Part shown: positions 1 to 9,125 of the stretch, piece by piece
Numbering within the stretch: position 1 is the first letter of the stretch
Layout of the letters: every line of letters starts with the position of its first letter
NCBI RefSeq assembly: GCF_028622115.1
Contig: NZ_CP097263.1
Coordinates: 3,658,001 to 3,722,000, forward strand
Length of the DNA stretch: 64,000 bases
Direction: 5' to 3'
Origin: Kutzneria chonburiensis
GTDB taxonomy: Bacteria > Actinomycetota > Actinomycetes > Mycobacteriales > Pseudonocardiaceae
Program-made: the position numbers and the translations under genes
The notes under the pieces: model-generated
The model's database searches: none
Told to the model about the DNA's origin: nothing
What the model saw: the letters and a program-made list of their open reading frames with translations, nothing else

Positions 1-53
1 TGCCACCGCCGCGCCATGACGGACCCTGTACGGAACTCGAGGGGTGCATCTCG

Positions 54-1280
54 ATGCGTGTACTTGTTCTGGGCGGAGACGGCTTCTGCGGTTGGCCGAC
101 GGCCCTTCACCTGTCCGACAACGGCCATGACGTCACCATTCTCGACAACCTGAGCCGGCGGGCCATCGACCTGGAACTCGAGGTCGACTCGCTGACCCCG
201 ATCCGCCCGCTGGGCGAGCGGTTACGGGTGTGGCGCCAGCTTTCCGGGCGGGACATCGGTTTCATCCGCCTCGACCTCGCCACGGAATACGACCGCCTGG
301 TGTCCGTGTTGACGAGACTCCGGCCGGATGCCGTGGTGCACTTCGCCGAACAGCGGGCCGCGCCGTACTCGATGCGGTCCACCGGGGCCAAGCGCTACAC
401 CGTCGACAACAACGTGCGGGCGACGCACAACCTGCTGACCGCGCTGGTCACGACCGGCGGCGAGACCGCGCTGGTGCACCTGGGGACCATGGGCGTGTAC
501 GGCTACGGCTGGTCCGGCTCGGCCCCGATCCCCGAGGGCTACCTCACCGTCAAGGTGCCGACCCCCGACGGCGACCTCGACCGCGAGATCCTGCACCCGG
601 CCAACCCGGGCTCGGTCTACCACCTGACGAAGACGTTGGACCAGCTCATGTTCGCCTTCTACGCGAACAACGACGGGCTGCGCGTGACCGACCTGCACCA
701 GGGCATCGTGTGGGGCACGCAGACGCCGCAGACCGCCCGTGACGAGCGGCTGGTCAACCGCTTCGACTACGACGGCGACTACGGCACCGTGTTGAACCGG
801 TTCCTGATGCAGGCGGCCATCGGCCACCCGCTGACCGTGCACGGCACCGGCGGGCAGACCCGTGCGTTCATCCACCTCCGGGACACCGTGCGGTGTATAG
901 AGATCGCGCTGAACAACCCGCCCGAGCCCGGGGCCAAGCCGACGGTGTTCAACCAGATCACCGAGACGCACCGGGTCCGCGACCTGGCCGACCTGGTCAG
1001 CGCCATGACCGGGGTCGAGGTGGCCAACCTGCCCAATCCGCGGCAGGAAGCGGTGGAGAACGACCTGGTCGTGCGCAACGACCGGTTCCTCGCGCTCGGC
1101 CTCAAGCCGACGACCCTGTCCGAGGGTTTGCTGGAGGAGTGCACGGACATCGCGGTCCGGTACGCCGACCGTGTCGACCCGTCGAAGATCGTCTGCCGGT
1201 CGGTGTGGCGCGAGGGCATGGCCGTCGCACCCGATCTGCTGACCGAACTTCCGGTGCGGCAGCCGGTGGCGGTCGACTGA
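54..1280 (+). CDS. NAD-dependent epimerase/dehydratase, UDP-sulfoquinovose synthase (SqdB/SQD1)-like
   Basis: A 408-residue extended short-chain dehydrogenase. The Rossmann motif GGDGFCGW lies at residues 7-14; the catalytic set is Thr145 (in HLGTMGVYG) with Tyr189 and Lys193 (YHLTK). The spacing and the following DLHQGIVWG segment are those of SQD1/SqdB, which makes UDP-sulfoquinovose from UDP-glucose and sulfite. A GAGGGG ribosome site precedes ATG 54. The stop overlaps the start of the HlyD-like gene (TGATG), so the gene leads an operon with a membrane polysaccharide synthase. A glycan precursor role is well supported; the exact sugar, sulfonated or simply epimerised, is inference. Confidence 0.8.
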   Translation: MRVLVLGGDGFCGWPTALHLSDNGHDVTILDNLSRRAIDLELEVDSLTPIRPLGERLRVWRQLSGRDIGFIRLDLATEYDRLVSVLTRLRPDAVVHFAEQRAAPYSMRSTGAKRYTVDNNVRATHNLLTALVTTGGETALVHLGTMGVYGYGWSGSAPIPEGYLTVKVPTPDGDLDREILHPANPGSVYHLTKTLDQLMFAFYANNDGLRVTDLHQGIVWGTQTPQTARDERLVNRFDYDGDYGTVLNRFLMQAAIGHPLTVHGTGGQTRAFIHLRDTVRCIEIALNNPPEPGAKPTVFNQITETHRVRDLADLVSAMTGVEVANLPNPRQEAVENDLVVRNDRFLALGLKPTTLSEGLLEECTDIAVRYADRVDPSKIVCRSVWREGMAVAPDLLTELPVRQPVAVD

Positions 1281-2608
1281 TGGCCCGCGGCCAGGCCCGG
1301 GTCCGCGGCATGAACGCGGCGGCCGACCTCTCCCCTTTGGTGCGCAAGGAGTTCCCGCACTCGTCGGTCCGGCAGCTGTTGGTCGCGGTGGCCATTCTGT
1401 CCGGGGGCTCGGTCCTGGCGTACTTCACCTACACCGATGTCTCGGCCCGCAGCAGCTTCGTCGGCGCGGTGCAGCCCGAGCAGTCGCTCAACCTGGACTT
1501 CACCCAGACCGGCCGGATCCAGGACGTCATGGTGCGGGCCGGTGAACACGTCAAGAAGGGCCAGCCGCTGGCCACCCAGGACCAGGCCGTGGCCAAGGCC
1601 ACGCTGGCCGACGCCAAGGCGGTTCTCGTTGCGGCACAGGCGAAGCTGGCCGCTTTGCAGTCGCCGGCGTTGACCGACACGGCCAAGCAGAACCTGGACC
1701 TCCAGGTGGCCAAGGCGAACGCACAGCTGGCCGGCGCGCAGAAGGCGTCGGGCGACGCGGCCGTGACGGCGAATGCCGAAGTGGCCCAGGCACAACAGGC
1801 CGTCACGGACGCACAGTCCACATACGACAGTGACAACAGCCAGTACAACTCGGTGTGCGCCACCAACGCGGACGCGGACAAGACATACTGCGCGAATCTC
1901 CAGGCGCAGGTGCGCAAGGACGCGTCGGCCATCAGCACGGCCAACGCGAACCTGACCCACACCAAGGCATCCACGGCCCAGCTGCGGGACACGGCCCTGA
2001 ATGCCGTGACGGCCGCACAGTCCACTGTGGCCATTACCCAGAACCAGCGCGCGGCCGCCGGGGAACCGGCGTCTCCGGCCGATCTGTTCGCCGCCCAGTC
2101 ATCGGTGGCGTCCGCGCAGTCCGACGTCGACCAGGCCCAGCACACCCTCGATCAGCTCACGCTGACCTCCCCCATCGACGGTGTGATCGCCAACGTCGGC
2201 GGCGTGCCCGGCGAGCTCGACGGCACCACCGGGGTGCACGGGTTCGCCGGGCCACAATCCATGCAGCCGGCCCAGGCGCCGGCGTTCAGCCTGTTCCCGC
2301 CGGCCGCCGGCACCGACTCCACGCAGAATCCGGGCACCGCCAACCAGCACCCGCTGGTCACGCTGGTCAGCTCGGAAAGCGACGCGGTGGCCCAGGTCGC
2401 CGAGTCGGCCATGCCGAAGCTCAAGCCGGGCACCAAGGCTCGCGTAACGGTGAATGCGTTACGACAGACCGTGGACGGCACCGTGGACCAGGTCATCCCG
2501 ATGCCGATCGACCAGTCCGGCTCGGTGGAGTACGGGGTGCGGCTGACCGTGGCGAACTGGCCCGAGGGCACGACGCCCGGCATGAGCCTGAGCGTGGTCT
2601 TCCCATGA
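1280..2608 (+). CDS. HlyD-family membrane-anchored adaptor (biotin-lipoyl/coiled-coil)
   Basis: About 442 residues. A short basic N-terminus is followed by one membrane segment (about residues 31-50), a lipoyl half-motif (GRIQDVMVRAGEHVKKGQPLA), a long Ala/Gln-rich coiled-coil hairpin (about 110-300), the second lipoyl half (LTLTSPIDGVI) and a beta-barrel domain. This is the membrane-fusion layout. No ABC or RND partner is adjacent; the next gene is a GT2 synthase, so the protein may help export a polysaccharide, much as Alg44-type subunits do. Start ATG 1280 overlaps the previous stop; a second ATG at 1310 is possible. The 3' end overlaps the GT2 start by 4 bp. Confidence 0.8.
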   Translation: MARGQARVRGMNAAADLSPLVRKEFPHSSVRQLLVAVAILSGGSVLAYFTYTDVSARSSFVGAVQPEQSLNLDFTQTGRIQDVMVRAGEHVKKGQPLATQDQAVAKATLADAKAVLVAAQAKLAALQSPALTDTAKQNLDLQVAKANAQLAGAQKASGDAAVTANAEVAQAQQAVTDAQSTYDSDNSQYNSVCATNADADKTYCANLQAQVRKDASAISTANANLTHTKASTAQLRDTALNAVTAAQSTVAITQNQRAAAGEPASPADLFAAQSSVASAQSDVDQAQHTLDQLTLTSPIDGVIANVGGVPGELDGTTGVHGFAGPQSMQPAQAPAFSLFPPAAGTDSTQNPGTANQHPLVTLVSSESDAVAQVAESAMPKLKPGTKARVTVNALRQTVDGTVDQVIPMPIDQSGSVEYGVRLTVANWPEGTTPGMSLSVVFP

Positions 2609-4575
2609 TTCGCTGGGCGGGCCTTGCCCTGTTGGTGCTGAACATCGCGTTGCTCGCGGTGCTGGTCGTGCATGCCTTGCGCCGCAAGTACGACGACTCC
2701 GACCGCGGCGTCGGCAACGTGGTGCGGCTGCCCAAGCCGCACCCGCCGTCGCTGCGGCGGGTCGCCGCGTTCGTGGTGATCTGTCTGGGCGGAAGCCTGG
2801 TGCTGAACAGCATCCGCACTCCCGATCTGTCCACTTCGTACAGGTGGGCGATCGGACGCGCTGTCACGGCGGTGGTGCCGCTGCCCGGTGTCGTCGCGAG
2901 CTACGTGACCCAACTGCGGCCGGTGATCCCGATCAGCTTCCTCGCCTTCACGGTGGCGCTGGCGCTGTGTGTACGGGCCAGTCCGTTGCGGCGCTTGCTG
3001 ATCGTGCTGCACGCCCCGCTGGCGATCTTCGCGTCGCTCACCGCGGACACCGCGCTCGGCGTGGTCGGCATCGAGTTCACCCTGCCGCTGGGACCTTTCC
3101 CGTTGGTCAGTATCCTCATGCACTACGGCATCGCGTACGTGATGGCGATGCGCCTGGCACTCACCACGTATCTGCTGCCACGGCCGACACAGGTGCCGAT
3201 CCGGCGCACCGGCGACACGTTCGACACCGTGATCACCATCGTGTCGATGGCCGCGGTGTCGGTGTTGGTCGCTGCCGGCGCGGCCTACGTCGTCAGCCTC
3301 ATCGGCGACGACCCGATGGCGTACACCTTCCTGCTGCTGGCCATTCCGGTCTATCTCAAGTTCGGCCTCTACATCATGTTGTCCGTCCTGCGCGTGGTCG
3401 GCCGGCGCCGGCTGCCGCAGCCGGGGCCGAACCCGCCGCCGGTCGACGTGATCGGGCCGGCGTTCAACGAGGAGACCAACATCGTCGCCTGGGTGCGCAG
3501 CGTCGACCGGGCCGCCGCGGCCTACGGCGGCCCGGTGCACCTGATCCTCTGCGATGACGGCTCCACCGACGACACCCGACGACTGGCCGAGGAGGCGATG
3601 GCGCGTGCGACCGCCTTACAGGGCACGGTGATCGCCGGTTCCCACACCGGCAAGGCAACCGCCCTCAACCTGGCGCTGACGCGGTGCACCGCGGACTACG
3701 TGGTGCGCCACGACACCGACTGCGAGCTGCATCCGAACGTGTTGCGGTTCAGCATTCCCTGGTTCCAGGCCGATCCGCGGATCGGCCTGGTCGGGGCGTT
3801 CATGCTGCCCAAGTTCCCGTTCCACACCTGGGTCGACCGGATGCGCTCGCTCGAACTGGCCGCCGGCTTCGGCCTGCCCCGGCTGGCCTACGCGGTCGTC
3901 GACATGCAGCCGTGCGTGCCCGGCAACTACACGGCGGTGCGGCGCACCGCGGCGCTGGAGATCGGCGGCTGGCCGGAGGGCATGCTCGGCGAGGACATCG
4001 ACTTCACGTGCAGCCTCGCCCGCATCGGCTACCGCGCGGTGTACGACCGGCGCGTCTGGGCCTACGAGGACGTGCCGGAATCGTTGGCGCAGCTGCGATT
4101 GCAGCGACGACGGTGGAGCCAGGGCTCGATCTACAACTTCGCCCGGTTCGTGCCGCCGGCCGCCGGCTCGGCCGGCCCCCGCTTCTGGTTCGCCGAGTTC
4201 TTCAAGGGCGCCCGGCGGATCGTGCAGCCGATGCAGTTCGCCGCCTACCTGTTCGCCTTGCCGGCAGCGGTGTTCGAGCCCGACAACCGGCAGAACCTGA
4301 TCCGCCTGCTGGCGTTTTTCGTGCTGGCCAAGCTACCCATGCTGGTGGTGACGGTCTGCGCGCTGTGCTACCGCCGGCTGTGGCGGTCGCTGCTGTGGTG
4401 GCCGCTGTTCCTCGGTTTCGTGATCGTCAAGCGGCTGGCCAACCTGGAAGCGTTGCTGCTGCTGCGAACCCGCCCGGTGCGGCCGGTGTGGCGCACCGCC
4501 CGCCGTGCGGTCCCCAACCCCGACATCGCCTGGCCGGTGCTCACGCCGCGCTACCTGACGAATGGAGATTCGTGA
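2605..4575 (+). CDS. Membrane glycosyltransferase family 2, processive polysaccharide synthase type
   Basis: About 656 residues. Several membrane segments lie in the N-terminal 260 residues, then a GT-A domain with CDDGS (about 316-320), HDTD (369-372), GEDID (462-466) and QRRRW (500-504), then further C-terminal membrane helices. The D,D,D,QxxRW set is that of processive synthases such as hyaluronan, cellulose and poly-GlcNAc synthases. The start overlaps the HlyD-like stop by 4 bp (ATGA) and the end overlaps the next GTG start, so all four genes are probably translationally coupled. The product is probably a linear exopolysaccharide; which sugar cannot be read from the sequence. The extended N-terminal membrane region is longer than in plain hyaluronan synthases. 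Confidence 0.85.
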   Translation: MIRWAGLALLVLNIALLAVLVVHALRRKYDDSDRGVGNVVRLPKPHPPSLRRVAAFVVICLGGSLVLNSIRTPDLSTSYRWAIGRAVTAVVPLPGVVASYVTQLRPVIPISFLAFTVALALCVRASPLRRLLIVLHAPLAIFASLTADTALGVVGIEFTLPLGPFPLVSILMHYGIAYVMAMRLALTTYLLPRPTQVPIRRTGDTFDTVITIVSMAAVSVLVAAGAAYVVSLIGDDPMAYTFLLLAIPVYLKFGLYIMLSVLRVVGRRRLPQPGPNPPPVDVIGPAFNEETNIVAWVRSVDRAAAAYGGPVHLILCDDGSTDDTRRLAEEAMARATALQGTVIAGSHTGKATALNLALTRCTADYVVRHDTDCELHPNVLRFSIPWFQADPRIGLVGAFMLPKFPFHTWVDRMRSLELAAGFGLPRLAYAVVDMQPCVPGNYTAVRRTAALEIGGWPEGMLGEDIDFTCSLARIGYRAVYDRRVWAYEDVPESLAQLRLQRRRWSQGSIYNFARFVPPAAGSAGPRFWFAEFFKGARRIVQPMQFAAYLFALPAAVFEPDNRQNLIRLLAFFVLAKLPMLVVTVCALCYRRLWRSLLWWPLFLGFVIVKRLANLEALLLLRTRPVRPVWRTARRAVPNPDIAWPVLTPRYLTNGDS

Positions 4576-6062
4576 ACCGACTGCATCGCCTGATCGTTGC
4601 AGCCGTTGCCCTCACCGGCGCCTGCGCCGCCACGGCTGCACCACAGGTCAACGACTCCTGGCAGACGGTCGCCGCCGACGACACCGTCATCACCAACCCG
4701 ACGCCCCACCTGACCGACAGCCAGCTCGGCTTCCTGCGCGAGGTCGGCCAGCGGACCTGGCGGCTGCTGTCCGGTCCCGGCGTTGATCCGGCGACCAGCC
4801 TGCCGCTGGCCAGCGTGCTGCTGGCCGGCCGGCCCGCCGGCACGGTCGAGCTCGCGCCGGCCACGGCCGACCAGCAGTACACCAATCCGGCGCTGATCGG
4901 CAACTACCTGACGGCCATCGCGGCGGCCAAGGACCTCGGTCTCGACGACCACGCCCAGGACAAAGCCGCGGCCGTGCTGGCCCGGATCCAGAAGCTGGCC
5001 AAGTACAACGGTTTCCTGTTCCGCTGGTACAGCACGACCACCGGGCAGGCCATCGAGGCGCCGCGCGGCCGTCCGATCAAGAACGGCTACGTGTCCACTG
5101 TGGACAACGCTTGGCTGGCCCAGGGCATGGTGACCGCCGGGCAGGCGTTCCCGGCGCTGACCGCCGGCTTCCAGGCGCTGCTGGACGCCATGCAGTGGGA
5201 CTTCCTGTACAACGCCGGCGGAAACGTGCTGTACAACGGATTCCAGGTCGGCGGCACCTACTCCGACTCGACCTACGACAACATGTACTCCGGTCCCCGC
5301 ATCGCCGACTACATCGCCATCGGCAGCGGCAAGGTGCCCGGACACCTGTGGTGGGGCCTGGCCCGTACGCCGCCGGCCGACCACCGGCAGCGGCAGGTGC
5401 CGGCCGGCCAGAACCGGACGTACAGCGATCCTCAGGACGGTCAGCCGTACACCATCTTCGAGGGCCACTACGTCTACGACCGGATCAAGTTCGTGCCGAC
5501 CTTCGGCGGCAGCATGTACCAGGCGCTGGCGCCGGCCATGGTGGTGCCGGAGCAGGCCCTCGCCCCGCAGAGCCTGGGCATGAACAACCGGAACACCGCG
5601 CTGGCCCAGGGCGCGTACGGCCAGTACGGCGCCAAGACCACGGTTTTCGGCTGGTCCGCGGCCACCTCGCCGACCGGAAATCAGCGCTACACCAACTACG
5701 GGGCGACCGAGCTGGCCATCAACCAGGGCGCGGTGCCGGACGACGTGATCACGCCGTCGGCCGCCTTCCTGGCCGTGCCGATCATCCCCGAGCAGGCCTT
5801 CGACAACATCAGCCAGCTGATCACCCGCTACCCGATGATCTACAACCAGTACGGGCTGCTGGACGCGGTCGAGGCGGCCACCGGCACACTGGCGCCGCGG
5901 TTCATGGCCATCAGCCAGACCGCGATCATGATGGCCGTCGACAACGCGGTGAACCAGGACCGGTTGCAGGGCTACTTCGCCGCCGGCCCGTACGCCAAGC
6001 TGCTGTTCCCGTACCTGTCCATGGAGCGGTACTCGATCCACGGACTGGTCGGTCCGGGCTGA
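4572..6062 (+). CDS. Secreted glucoamylase/DUF3131-like (alpha/alpha)6-barrel protein
   Basis: About 496 residues. The GTG start at 4572 has GGAGA just upstream and gives a clean signal peptide (hydrophobic run to ATAAP, about residue 23). The mature part resembles the family around Pfam Glycoamylase/DUF3131: TNPALIGNYLTAIAAAKDLGL, then GFLFRWYSTTTGQ, STVDNAWLAQGM, and a later FGWSAATSPTG/YGATELAINQG region matching the family's WGYSPS.../YG.DG pattern. It lies last in the polysaccharide operon, so it may trim or release the polymer outside the cell. Family placement is by motif recall; substrate specificity (for example beta-1,2-glucan, as in GH144 relatives) is unproven. Confidence 0.65.
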   Translation: MNRLHRLIVAAVALTGACAATAAPQVNDSWQTVAADDTVITNPTPHLTDSQLGFLREVGQRTWRLLSGPGVDPATSLPLASVLLAGRPAGTVELAPATADQQYTNPALIGNYLTAIAAAKDLGLDDHAQDKAAAVLARIQKLAKYNGFLFRWYSTTTGQAIEAPRGRPIKNGYVSTVDNAWLAQGMVTAGQAFPALTAGFQALLDAMQWDFLYNAGGNVLYNGFQVGGTYSDSTYDNMYSGPRIADYIAIGSGKVPGHLWWGLARTPPADHRQRQVPAGQNRTYSDPQDGQPYTIFEGHYVYDRIKFVPTFGGSMYQALAPAMVVPEQALAPQSLGMNNRNTALAQGAYGQYGAKTTVFGWSAATSPTGNQRYTNYGATELAINQGAVPDDVITPSAAFLAVPIIPEQAFDNISQLITRYPMIYNQYGLLDAVEAATGTLAPRFMAISQTAIMMAVDNAVNQDRLQGYFAAGPYAKLLFPYLSMERYSIHGLVGPG

Positions 6063-6079
6063 CCGGTACGCTCCCGCCC

Positions 6080-6571
6080 ATGGATTCTCTGGCCAGGGCG
6101 GCGGCGGAGCGCGAGGAGTACGACAAGGTCGTGGTCCGCACCCATTTCGGCGACGACGAGGCGTGGCAGGCGGTGCTCGCGCTGGCCGCGGAGTCGTGGG
6201 GCGACGACGAGGACGCCGACGAGGAGGGCTTCGAGTCGACCACCTACCCGGTGGACGACCCGACTCTGGCCGGCGCGTCGATCGAGGCGCTGCGCGACAC
6301 CCTGGCCTCGATCGACGAGTACCTCTCGGTGGTGTTCATCGCCGACGAGGAGACCATGCGCCACCCACTGCACCCGCTGCTGGCGGTGAACCTGGACGAC
6401 GAGCCCAACTACCTCGACAAGGAGGAGTCGGTGTTCGGCCGCCAGTTCCGGATCGTGCCGCGCCAGGCCTCGGGTCTGCACGTCAACCTGACGCTGGCCA
6501 ACATGGACTACACGGATTGGGCCGACACGGCCAAGAACTCCGCGGACGGCGTGTTCACCGAGTTCCCCTAA
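6080..6571 (+). CDS. Small acidic protein, DUF6924-like
   Basis: 163 residues, very acidic (runs such as WGDDEDADEEGFES), with VVVRTHFGDDEAWQAVL at the N-terminus, a central VVFIADEETM and C-terminal LHVNLTLANMDYTDWA. This resembles a family of actinobacterial proteins of unknown function annotated DUF6924. There is no signal peptide or membrane segment. It sits 17 bp after the polysaccharide operon and could be cotranscribed, but nothing links it functionally. It converges with the aldo/keto reductase, with only 16 bp between the stops. Confidence 0.6.
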   Translation: MDSLARAAAEREEYDKVVVRTHFGDDEAWQAVLALAAESWGDDEDADEEGFESTTYPVDDPTLAGASIEALRDTLASIDEYLSVVFIADEETMRHPLHPLLAVNLDDEPNYLDKEESVFGRQFRIVPRQASGLHVNLTLANMDYTDWADTAKNSADGVFTEFP

Positions 6572-6587
6572 TCGACCAGGGCCGGCT

Positions 6588-7541
6588 CTAGGCCCCGGGA
6601 TTAATGGCCGTCACCAACTCGGCCCGCTGCTCAGGCGTGAGCGCCAGGTCGACGGCCGCGAGCATGGGCTTGAGGTGCTCCTCGGAACGCGGCCCGACCA
6701 CCGCCGCCGTCACGCCGGGGTCGGTCAGCACCCAGGCCAGGGCCAGCGTGGTCAGCGGAACGCCGTAGCCGTCGGCGATCTCGGTCAGCCGGGGCAGCGC
6801 CTGGAAAGCGCTGTCCAGACTCAGGTCGGTCAGCTCCGGCGGCCGCAGCGCCATCCGGGAGCCGGCCGCGTAGGGCTGGCCGGCGCGGTGCTTGCCGGTC
6901 AGCAGGCCGCCGGCCAGCGGGCTGTAGGCCGAGAAGCCGACGCCCTCGGCGGCGCAGACCGGCCACAGCTCGGCCTGCGCCTGGCGGTCGAACAGGTTGT
7001 ATCCATTTTGGACGTTGACCGGGCGGCCGGCGGTCGTGGCCGCCGAGAGCTGGGCGGCGGTGACGTTGCTGACCCCGTACGCGCCGATCTTGCCGGCTTC
7101 GACCAGCTCTTCGAACGCGCCGATGGTCTCCTCGATCGGCACCGTCTCGTCGGGACCGTGAGCCAGGTAGAGCGCCACCCGCTCCACACCCAGCCGCTTG
7201 AGGCTGGCGTCGATCTGACCGCGGATGTGGTCCCGGGACAGGCCGCTGCCGGCGTCCGTGGGCCCACCGACCTTGGTTGTAACGGCAATGGCGTTACTTG
7301 CCCGGCGATCGGCCAGCCACTCCCCGATCCACTGCTCGGAGAGGCCGCCGGCGTAGGCATTGGCCGTGTCGAACATGGTGATGCCGCCGGCCCGCGCGGC
7401 GTCCATGATCTCGAAGGCCGCGTCGCGGCTGTCGCCCTTGCCCCGGAACTGTTTCGGGGACCCGATGCCGCCGAAATTTCCACAGCCGAGAATCAGCGCC
7501 GGCACCTGTGGTCCGGCGGCCCCCAACGTCTCGTAGCGCAT
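6588..7541 (-). CDS. Aldo/keto reductase
   Basis: 317 residues from the ATG at 7541 (MRYETLG); an upstream in-frame ATG at 7580 would add 13 residues but lies in the operator region. The AKR catalytic tetrad is visible: Asp58 and Tyr63 (FDTANAY), Lys90 (TTKVGG) and His128 (LYLAHGPDE). The C-terminal AVVGPRSEEHL segment binds NADP(H). It is likely an NADPH-dependent carbonyl reductase of the YajO/auxin-induced type. The gene is transcribed away from the GntR gene across a palindromic operator, so that regulator may control it. Physiological substrate unknown. Confidence 0.85.
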   Translation of the reverse strand: MRYETLGAAGPQVPALILGCGNFGGIGSPKQFRGKGDSRDAAFEIMDAARAGGITMFDTANAYAGGLSEQWIGEWLADRRASNAIAVTTKVGGPTDAGSGLSRDHIRGQIDASLKRLGVERVALYLAHGPDETVPIEETIGAFEELVEAGKIGAYGVSNVTAAQLSAATTAGRPVNVQNGYNLFDRQAQAELWPVCAAEGVGFSAYSPLAGGLLTGKHRAGQPYAAGSRMALRPPELTDLSLDSAFQALPRLTEIADGYGVPLTTLALAWVLTDPGVTAAVVGPRSEEHLKPMLAAVDLALTPEQRAELVTAINPGA

Positions 7542-7577
7542 ACCAATACCGTACCCAGCCCTTGACGATGGATTGAG

Positions 7578-7596
7578 CAAGTGATTTAGTCACTTG
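7578..7596. promoter_or_regulatory. Operator-like palindrome for the GntR/FCD regulator
   Basis: Perfect 7-bp inverted repeat CAAGTGA-TTTAG-TCACTTG in the 73-bp gap between the divergent aldo/keto reductase and GntR genes. Size and dyad symmetry suit a FadR/GntR dimer. The site ends 18 bp before the GntR start, consistent with autoregulation. The sequence is direct observation; assignment to this regulator is inference. Confidence 0.6.
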
Positions 7597-7614
7597 GACC
7601 GAAGGGAGTGCCGC

Positions 7615-8301
7615 ATGTCACAGGCGCCACAGGCCGGCGGTCTGTCCGACCGGCTGGTCGACGGGCTGTTGGACCTGATCAGCGAGGGTGCACTGGCCCC
7701 GGGCGACAGCCTGCCCACCGTGCGCGAGCTGGCCACCAGATTCGCCGTGACGACACCGACCATTCGGGAAGCGCTGCGCCGACTTCAGACCACCGACGCC
7801 GTCCGGATGCGCCACGGCTCGGGTATCTACGTCGGCGACGGCATCCACCGCATGCTGCTGCCCAACCCGAACTCCACGCCGCTCAAGGACGAGCACATCG
7901 TCCAGCTGGTCGAGGCCAGGCTGACCATCGAGCCCGGCATCGCCGCGCTGGCCGCGGTCAACCGGACCGTCGACGACGTGGAGCGGCTGGCCCGCGCGGT
8001 CGACACGGCCAAGCGGGCGCCCGACGACAACCGGCCCAAGCTCAACTTCCACCGTGAACTGGCCGCCGCCTCCGGCAACCAGGTCCTGTTCGAGGTGGTC
8101 GACTCGCTGCTGTCGGCGAGAAGCCGGGAACAGCGGGCCCTGCGGGCCCAGATCGAGAACCGCGTCCGCGACTACGAGCAGCACGTGGCGATCTTCCTGG
8201 CCGTCGAGGCCGGCAACGCCGAACTGGCCCGCCGGCTGACCGAGCAGCACCTGCACGACCTGCGCACCACCGTCACCGATCACCTGGGGACCCCCGAATG
8301 A
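7615..8301 (+). CDS. GntR-family regulator, FadR/FCD subfamily
   Basis: 228 residues from ATG 7615, which has GAAGGGAG 5-10 bases upstream; an in-frame TTG at 7594 lies within the palindrome and is less likely. The winged helix (about residues 10-75) has the GntR signature ...LPTVRELATRFAVTTPTIREALRRL...GSGIYV; an all-helical FCD effector domain (about 90-220) follows, with metal/ligand residues such as the His in NFHRELA. Such proteins usually sense a carboxylic or amino-acid-like metabolite and repress adjacent catabolic genes. The stop overlaps the creatininase-family start (ATGA), so it is part of the operon it probably controls. Confidence 0.9.
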   Translation: MSQAPQAGGLSDRLVDGLLDLISEGALAPGDSLPTVRELATRFAVTTPTIREALRRLQTTDAVRMRHGSGIYVGDGIHRMLLPNPNSTPLKDEHIVQLVEARLTIEPGIAALAAVNRTVDDVERLARAVDTAKRAPDDNRPKLNFHRELAAASGNQVLFEVVDSLLSARSREQRALRAQIENRVRDYEQHVAIFLAVEAGNAELARRLTEQHLHDLRTTVTDHLGTPE

Positions 8302-9125
8302 CCTTCCTACCCCGAACGCACCGGCTGGCCGACCTGACGTGGCCCGAGATCGACGAGCTCCGGCCGCACGCGCCGGTCGCGATCGTGCCGCTGGGCGCCA
8401 CCGAGCAGCACGGGCACGGCATGGCCCAGCGGGTGGACACCGCCCGCGCCGAGGCCGTCGCCGACATGGTCGCCCGCCGGATGGCCCCCAAAGTCGTTGT
8501 CACGCCGACGATCCCGGTCGGCATGTCCGAGCACCACATGGCCTTCCCGGGCACGCTCACGCTGTCCCCGGTGACGCTCCAGCAGGTCGTCGTCGAGCTG
8601 GTGACCAGCCTGCACCGGCACGGCTGGCGGCGCATCTTCGTGCTGACCGGCCACGGCGGCAACAACTCCGCCATCGACGTGGCGGTGTCCCGGCTGCGGG
8701 CCGAGCTCACCGACACGCACATCGCGTGGAGCGGTGTCACCCCCGTCGTGTCCGATGTGGTCAAACAGCACGCCGACAGCCCGGTACGCGGGCATTCCTG
8801 CGAGATCGAGACCTCGCAGGCCCTCTACGTCGACCCGGACCTGGTGCGACCCGACCGGCTCGTGCGCGGCAGCGCCACCCTGGACGACCTCGACCCGGCC
8901 GGGCGGCTGGCCCGCTCGCACGCCGGCATCCACTTCCCCCAGGCGTACAACGCCCTCAGCCCGACCGGCAACCTGGGCGATCCGCGCCTGGCCACCGCCG
9001 AGCTCGGCGCGTTACTGGTCGACACCGTCGTCGACCGCATCTGCGGCTTCCTGACCGGCCTGATCGGCCTGCCGGACCGCAGCCCGGCCCCGCCACCCGC
9101 ACAGATAGCACTGGAGACCTCATGA
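8298..9125 (+). CDS. Creatininase-family amidohydrolase
   Basis: 275 residues. Metal-ligand motifs of creatinine amidohydrolase/creatininase enzymes: Glu36 and His38 (GATEQHGHG), Asp47 (RVDTAR), His119 (TGHGGNN) and Glu169 (HSCEIETS). These bind two metal ions and open or deformylate small amides; relatives include creatininase, FAPy deformylase and MftE. The start overlaps the GntR stop and the end overlaps the solute-binding lipoprotein start. Context suggests hydrolysis of a small nitrogenous compound imported by the transporter that follows. The actual substrate is not shown by the sequence. Confidence 0.85.
   Translation: MTFLPRTHRLADLTWPEIDELRPHAPVAIVPLGATEQHGHGMAQRVDTARAEAVADMVARRMAPKVVVTPTIPVGMSEHHMAFPGTLTLSPVTLQQVVVELVTSLHRHGWRRIFVLTGHGGNNSAIDVAVSRLRAELTDTHIAWSGVTPVVSDVVKQHADSPVRGHSCEIETSQALYVDPDLVRPDRLVRGSATLDDLDPAGRLARSHAGIHFPQAYNALSPTGNLGDPRLATAELGALLVDTVVDRICGFLTGLIGLPDRSPAPPPAQIALETS

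Noticed and set aside
4551-6041. Nearly 500-codon open frame antisense to the secreted glycosidase-like gene
   Set aside because: Same antisense artefact; low-complexity Val/Gly/Arg translation and no ribosome site.
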